Assembly: GCA_023055505.1 (NCBI GenBank)
Contig: JALIRH010000002.1
Location: 57,718,733-57,782,732, forward strand
From: Callipepla californica brunnescens
Taxonomy: Eukaryota; Chordata; Aves; Galliformes; Odontophoridae
DNA: 64,000 nt
Direction of reading: 5' to 3'
Shown here: one piece after another, positions 38,264 through 64,000 of the stretch
Layout of the letters: every line of letters begins with the position of its first letter
Position numbering within the stretch: position 1 is the first letter of the stretch
Position numbers and translations under genes: made by a program
The notes under the pieces: generated by a model
Told to the model about the DNA's origin: nothing
The model's input: the letters and a program-made list of their open reading frames with translations, nothing else
The model's database searches: none

Positions 38264-38914
38264 CTAGGGGAAACTGTAGGGGCACAGTACCATATTCTTA
38301 AGTGACAAGTCGACTGTAGTTTATTTCACCTTCATTCAGCTTCATTCTTTTCTCACTTTAGCTGTTGGATGTAAATATAACTTGGAAAAGTTAGCTTGGA
38401 GGCTTCAAGTAGAGAGAGGGAAGAGGCTTAAAAAATGCCACAAGAAATCTGCTTTACATTTAGAGGCTTTAAACTAACAGACCAGCCAGTGGGTACTACT
38501 GAGATGATGCCAAGATGTTTGTTGGGTGATGACTTAACCAAATCCTTTAATGCAGGAAGGAGACAGGCTGGAAGAGAGGGAAAAACTAAGCAGGAAGGTG
38601 CAGGTATAACGTAGCTAGAGTTGGGCTGGCAGAGAGCAGCTGGGCTGTGGAAGTCACTCTACAGAGCAGCAGAAAGGGATTGTTTTTGGGGGCGAAAGTT
38701 CTGTAACGGCACCTTGCTGGGATGGCCGGAGGCAGTAACGCGGGTACTAGGGAGTACCCTAGAGGAGCGCGGCTAACACAGCTTCCCTTCCGCACCCAGG
38801 GCCTGCCTCCTCCCGCCGCCGGAGTCCCCTCCTCCCCGCCGCCGCCTTCCCAGCCGCCGCCGGAGGCGGGCGGGCGCGGGCGGCCGAGCTGGTCGGGCCC
38901 TGCCGGCGCTGCCC

Positions 38915-60774
<21,860 letters not shown>

Positions 60775-61455
60775 GTGAGTACACCACTGCCATTACAGGT
60801 GATTCAAGATTACACAGTGTTTAAAACTATAATTGTACTGTGCTACTGTGTATCTGCATGAAACTGAGAACATTTTCTCATATAGAGAATATATTTTAGT
60901 GCTTTCTGCTATGAGATCTGCATTCCAGCTGTAATGATGGTGTTCGTCTTCCAAAAATATGATCTCTTCTATTTTGAGGGAGACAGTTACCATCCTAAAG
61001 CTATTATAGAGTATGTGTGTAGGTAGGCCACTCTTATGGCATATCTTTTCTTCCCCTATTTTCTGGCTTAAATGTCTCTGTCACTAAGGGTGGAAAATGT
61101 ACTCTCTCCAAATCTGAAATGAAAATACATTTTTAATAAATTCAGTGAGGCACGTCATTACCGAAAGACAATTTTGATTCCCAGCAATTGATACTTTTCC
61201 AATGAGATTATTTACTATTAACTTGATTTTTTGGGTCTACACTTTTATTTTTACATGTCCTGTTGCTGCGGGATACTTGGAAATAGAATATCAATTACTT
61301 AATTTTTTTTTTCTTCTGTAAACATCTTAAAAAAATCGAGAAAAATTAACATGACTCAAAATTGAATAAGAGATTATTAATCAATATTAGTATTGAATAA
61401 GAGATGTGGATGCTTTTATCTAGTTTCTGCAAGAGGCAGATGTCCTGTATGTCAT

Positions 61456-61500
61456 GTGGGTGGGTGGGTGGTTGGTTGGTTGATTTATTTATTTATTTTG
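61456..61500 (+). repeat. Compound (GGGT)n-(GGTT)n-(ATTT)n microsatellite
   Basis: Three short tetranucleotide arrays in a row: gggt, then ggtt, then attt units. Intronic in ANKS6 (after exon 12). Confidence 0.85.
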
Positions 61501-62151
61501 TGTCTGTTTGTTTGGAAAGTGTCAGGATTGATTTTTATTTTCATCTGCGCTGTGTACTGACACTGTACTTCCCTATTTACCCTAAAGGGAGGTGTTACTT
61601 GACCCACTTTCTGTCCTTTTATCATGGCCTAGCTGTAACATACTGTACTGACTGCTGGAGAAAATCCTTTCACGCTTCAGGTAGTGCCGTTTTATAATAA
61701 CGACTTGATAACAAAAAAGTTGTCAGGTTAGAAATATAGAGAGAGGAAAGTAGCTGATTCTTGGAAAAGAAAAGGAATTCCTCAAACTATTAGCTGTTGT
61801 AATCTCACCTTGAGAAGCAAGGCTTTATGACAGCACCACCAGTGGTATGATACAGCAAGTTTCTTGTGTAGCAGAAGTACAAGTTGTCAGGAGCTGAAGT
61901 AGTTCTGGGTTCACTGTGCTTGTAAGCTTTCATACTTGAGTGGTCCCTTCATCCAAGATCTTCCCTTATTGTGAGTTAATTCATCAGTAGGAGCTCAGGG
62001 GCCCAGCAGTAATCAGAAGAATAAGTTATGCAGTATTAACTATTTCTTATTTCAAGTAAACTGAAATGAATTTTCTAATTTATTTTCTTTGGTCATTGCT
62101 TGAAGGACCAGTAGGCACCATGATTCAGAAGTGTGCATGGTTTTTTCTCAG

Positions 62152-62268
62152 GTAACCACTTGGTGGACCATCAGCAGCTCGTCCCTATTCTGAGAACCAG
62201 TGATGTAGAGAATCATGAAAGAAGAAATCATGTGAGAGTAAAAGGAGGAGGTGAAAACTTGGAGAAAG
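62152..62268 (+). other. Candidate in-frame cassette exon of ANKS6 (117 nt)
   Basis: Preceded by ggttttttctcag and followed by gtaacc. Entering in phase 1 after exon 12, it stays open for 38 full codons (starting NHLVDHQQLVPILRTSDVEN, ending GGGENLEK) and leaves in phase 1, as the missing next exon requires. The encoded peptide matches no part of the human protein I remember, so it could be a lineage-specific exon or a chance open segment. Confidence 0.4.
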
Positions 62269-64000
62269 GTAACCTCACCCTACTCCTATAGAACAGTACT
62301 GGAGAGGTGCTAAATGCGGCGGAGCTCAGAGAGCCTTGGCTTTGTCCAGGGATGCAGATAATGAGACTAGATGGGGGTATAAGTAAAACAAAACTTAGTG
62401 AGAAAGCAAGGGAGAAACAACGTACAATGAAGGAATTACGAAATTGAGAAGTTTCTGGTTTTGTTTGAACTTGATGTATTATACAGGAACAGGAAGAAGG
62501 AAAGAGGAAAAGAAAACTTGAAAATACTGTCTGAGTTTGTGAAAAGTGTTAGTTGTTAAAGTTGTCTATGACAGAAAAGCTCTTAGATTTGGAGGTGCTG
62601 AAAGTTTCTTCCAGAACATAGCCTATAATTAAAGCACACCGGTGGGATGGAAAAATAGAAAGCTAGCCAACAACCTAAAAAGAAAAAAAATGGTTAGTAT
62701 TATATCTGAGGGCTTTGAATGTAAGCTCTGTTTTATTTCTTTAAGATGATATTTTTCATCAAACTGTGTGAAGAGGTTCTCATGTTTTTAAAACCAGTTA
62801 CTTCTTCACATGGGTTAATCTCACTTAGGGAACTGAAGCTTTTATCGTGACACCATGCCAGCCTTCACAAGTTAAGCACATCAAACAAATTGTCAAAAAT
62901 AAGACTCAGCTGCAATTGTCACTTCATTCACCCGTGGGCTTTTCTGTGTAAATAAAGGACTTCCAGAATGGTGAACAGAAATATCTTTGCATCTCAAGAT
63001 ACCTAGTGTCTTTTGAGAAGCTTAGAGAGTGAAATTCTGTTTCTTGTTTTTAAAGACATGGAAGGAAATAAAAGAAAACCAAAATACATTTGAGAATGGA
63101 ATGGTGATGTCTTTGCAATGAAAGCAAGTTTATGTAGGGTATATTATGATAAATATAGTTTTGCTGTATAATGTTTTCACTCATATTCTTCATTTTATTT
63201 TGACTCTTTAGTTCAGATGATTATTTTGGTAATACATTAGTTGTTTGTGACACCATAACTGTAAAAGTAAACAGAATCCTGAGTTCAGAGAAGTACTGTG
63301 TACTCAAGAGAGGTTATGGTGATCTATTCTAAAACTGCAGTTGTTTAGTAGGTAATCATATTTCAAAACTGTCTTAAGAGTTGCTATTACGTCATCCAGC
63401 TTTTAAATTGCTTAGACTTTGAGTGGAAACCCAATACCCAGACCTATTAGCCTGGGAAGGTAGGCTTATGAAACTGAAGTTCTGCCCAAGTTTCACCTTA
63501 GTTGTACTTCATCTGTCTGTGTTCAAGCCTGGATGTCAGGTACTTGAGCAGAAGAGATTTGGATATAACCTTGTTGTATCATTGTTTTGAACAAGTGAGC
63601 AGGTAGGTGCTTGCTCTACATTTTGCCTTCTTGAATCATGCTACAGAAACTCCTCATTCAGTTCATTGCCTGCCTGAAGAGTTATGATGTATAGACAGCC
63701 TGATCTGAATCAGCCATCCAGGGCCAAGCACCTGCATTTTAGGCATTAAAGTTGTCCTCAAAGGTTTGTTTATTTAAGATTGTGTTTTTGCGAAAGAAAG
63801 GAGGGCACAGCAAAAGGATTTTACTCTACCAAGGTATGACTAGATAGAATTACAATATGGCAGTATTTTTATTTTAGATGCAGAGTACATGTGATTGGGT
63901 TTACGTTGCAGTGAGTCGTGGTGTAGAATATATTCTCTGATAATATATCCTCAGCAGTTAACACTGTAGAAATCAATACAATTGATCTTTTCTGACCCTT

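Larger units (their letters stand above)
29941..38600. other. Intergenic spacer between the divergent GALNT12 and ANKS6 promoters
   Basis: Contains CR1 fragments at about 29988-30285, 31125-32052, 33950-34035 and 37780-38263. Between them lies AT-rich sequence with (GTTT)n at 33660-33680 and an alternating TATATG-type tract at about 35758-35785. Open frames here are short, or sit inside CR1, or look random. No RNA gene was recognised. Confidence 0.7.
60775..64000. other. ANKS6 intron 12 (partial) to the window end
   Basis: Non-coding apart from the candidate cassette exon at 62152-62268. Holds the compound microsatellite at 61456-61500. No SAM-domain coding segment was found. Confidence 0.65.

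Noticed and set aside
38700..38760. Possible RFX X-box for a ciliary gene near 'ggatggccggaggcagtaac'.
   Set aside because: The half-sites are six bases apart and the first half has a mismatch; it does not fit the X-box spacing of up to three bases.
63875..63900. Acceptor-like ttttattttag followed by 'atgcagag' as the next ANKS6 exon.
   Set aside because: In the required phase it meets a stop after four codons, and the residues do not match the SAM domain start.

Overview
This window is vertebrate nuclear DNA, almost certainly from a bird and plausibly a galliform such as chicken. It has long introns with canonical GT-AG junctions, two GC-rich CpG-island first exons in an otherwise AT-rich background, and many fragments of CR1 LINEs. 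The CR1 pieces carry the avian-type 3' ends with 'ccttccaaccc' and 'attctatgattct'-like tails. No bacterial or viral gene organisation is present. The exact species is an inference.

Two protein-coding genes lie head to head, and both run off the window. On the minus strand, seven coding exons (29238-29620, 18046-18215, 17169-17358, 13719-13904, 11301-11418, 6136-6312, 3627-3758) join in frame into 452 codons of GALNT12, a Golgi polypeptide GalNAc-transferase. The signal anchor, the stem, the whole GT-A/catalytic domain and the linker are here. The C-terminal ricin-type lectin exons are not in the remaining 3.6 kb and must lie beyond the left edge. On the plus strand, twelve coding exons (38915 to 60774) join in frame into 777 codons of ANKS6, the ankyrin-repeat/SAM protein of the inversin compartment of primary cilia. 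The C-terminal SAM exons lie beyond the right edge. The divergent GALNT12-ANKS6 pair matches the arrangement I know from human 9q22, which supports both orthology calls.

The 9.3 kb between the two start codons contains the GALNT12 CpG-island promoter, several CR1 fragments (the longest about 0.9 kb, with a decayed reverse-transcriptase 3' part), AT-rich DNA with no supported gene, and then the ANKS6 CpG island. The two promoters are too far apart for a compact shared bidirectional promoter. The genes are not known to share a pathway: one starts mucin-type O-glycosylation in the Golgi, and the other scaffolds NEK8/INVS/NPHP3 signalling in cilia.

The most interesting unexplained item is an open 117-nt segment at 62152-62268 in the last visible ANKS6 intron. 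It has a good acceptor and donor, and its phase (1 in, 1 out) would insert 39 codons just before the SAM domain without breaking the frame. Other points are an overlapping upstream ORF at the ANKS6 start, a symmetric 45-nt ANKS6 exon, and a hairpin-rich patch in GALNT12 intron 2. I see no undescribed multi-gene system here.
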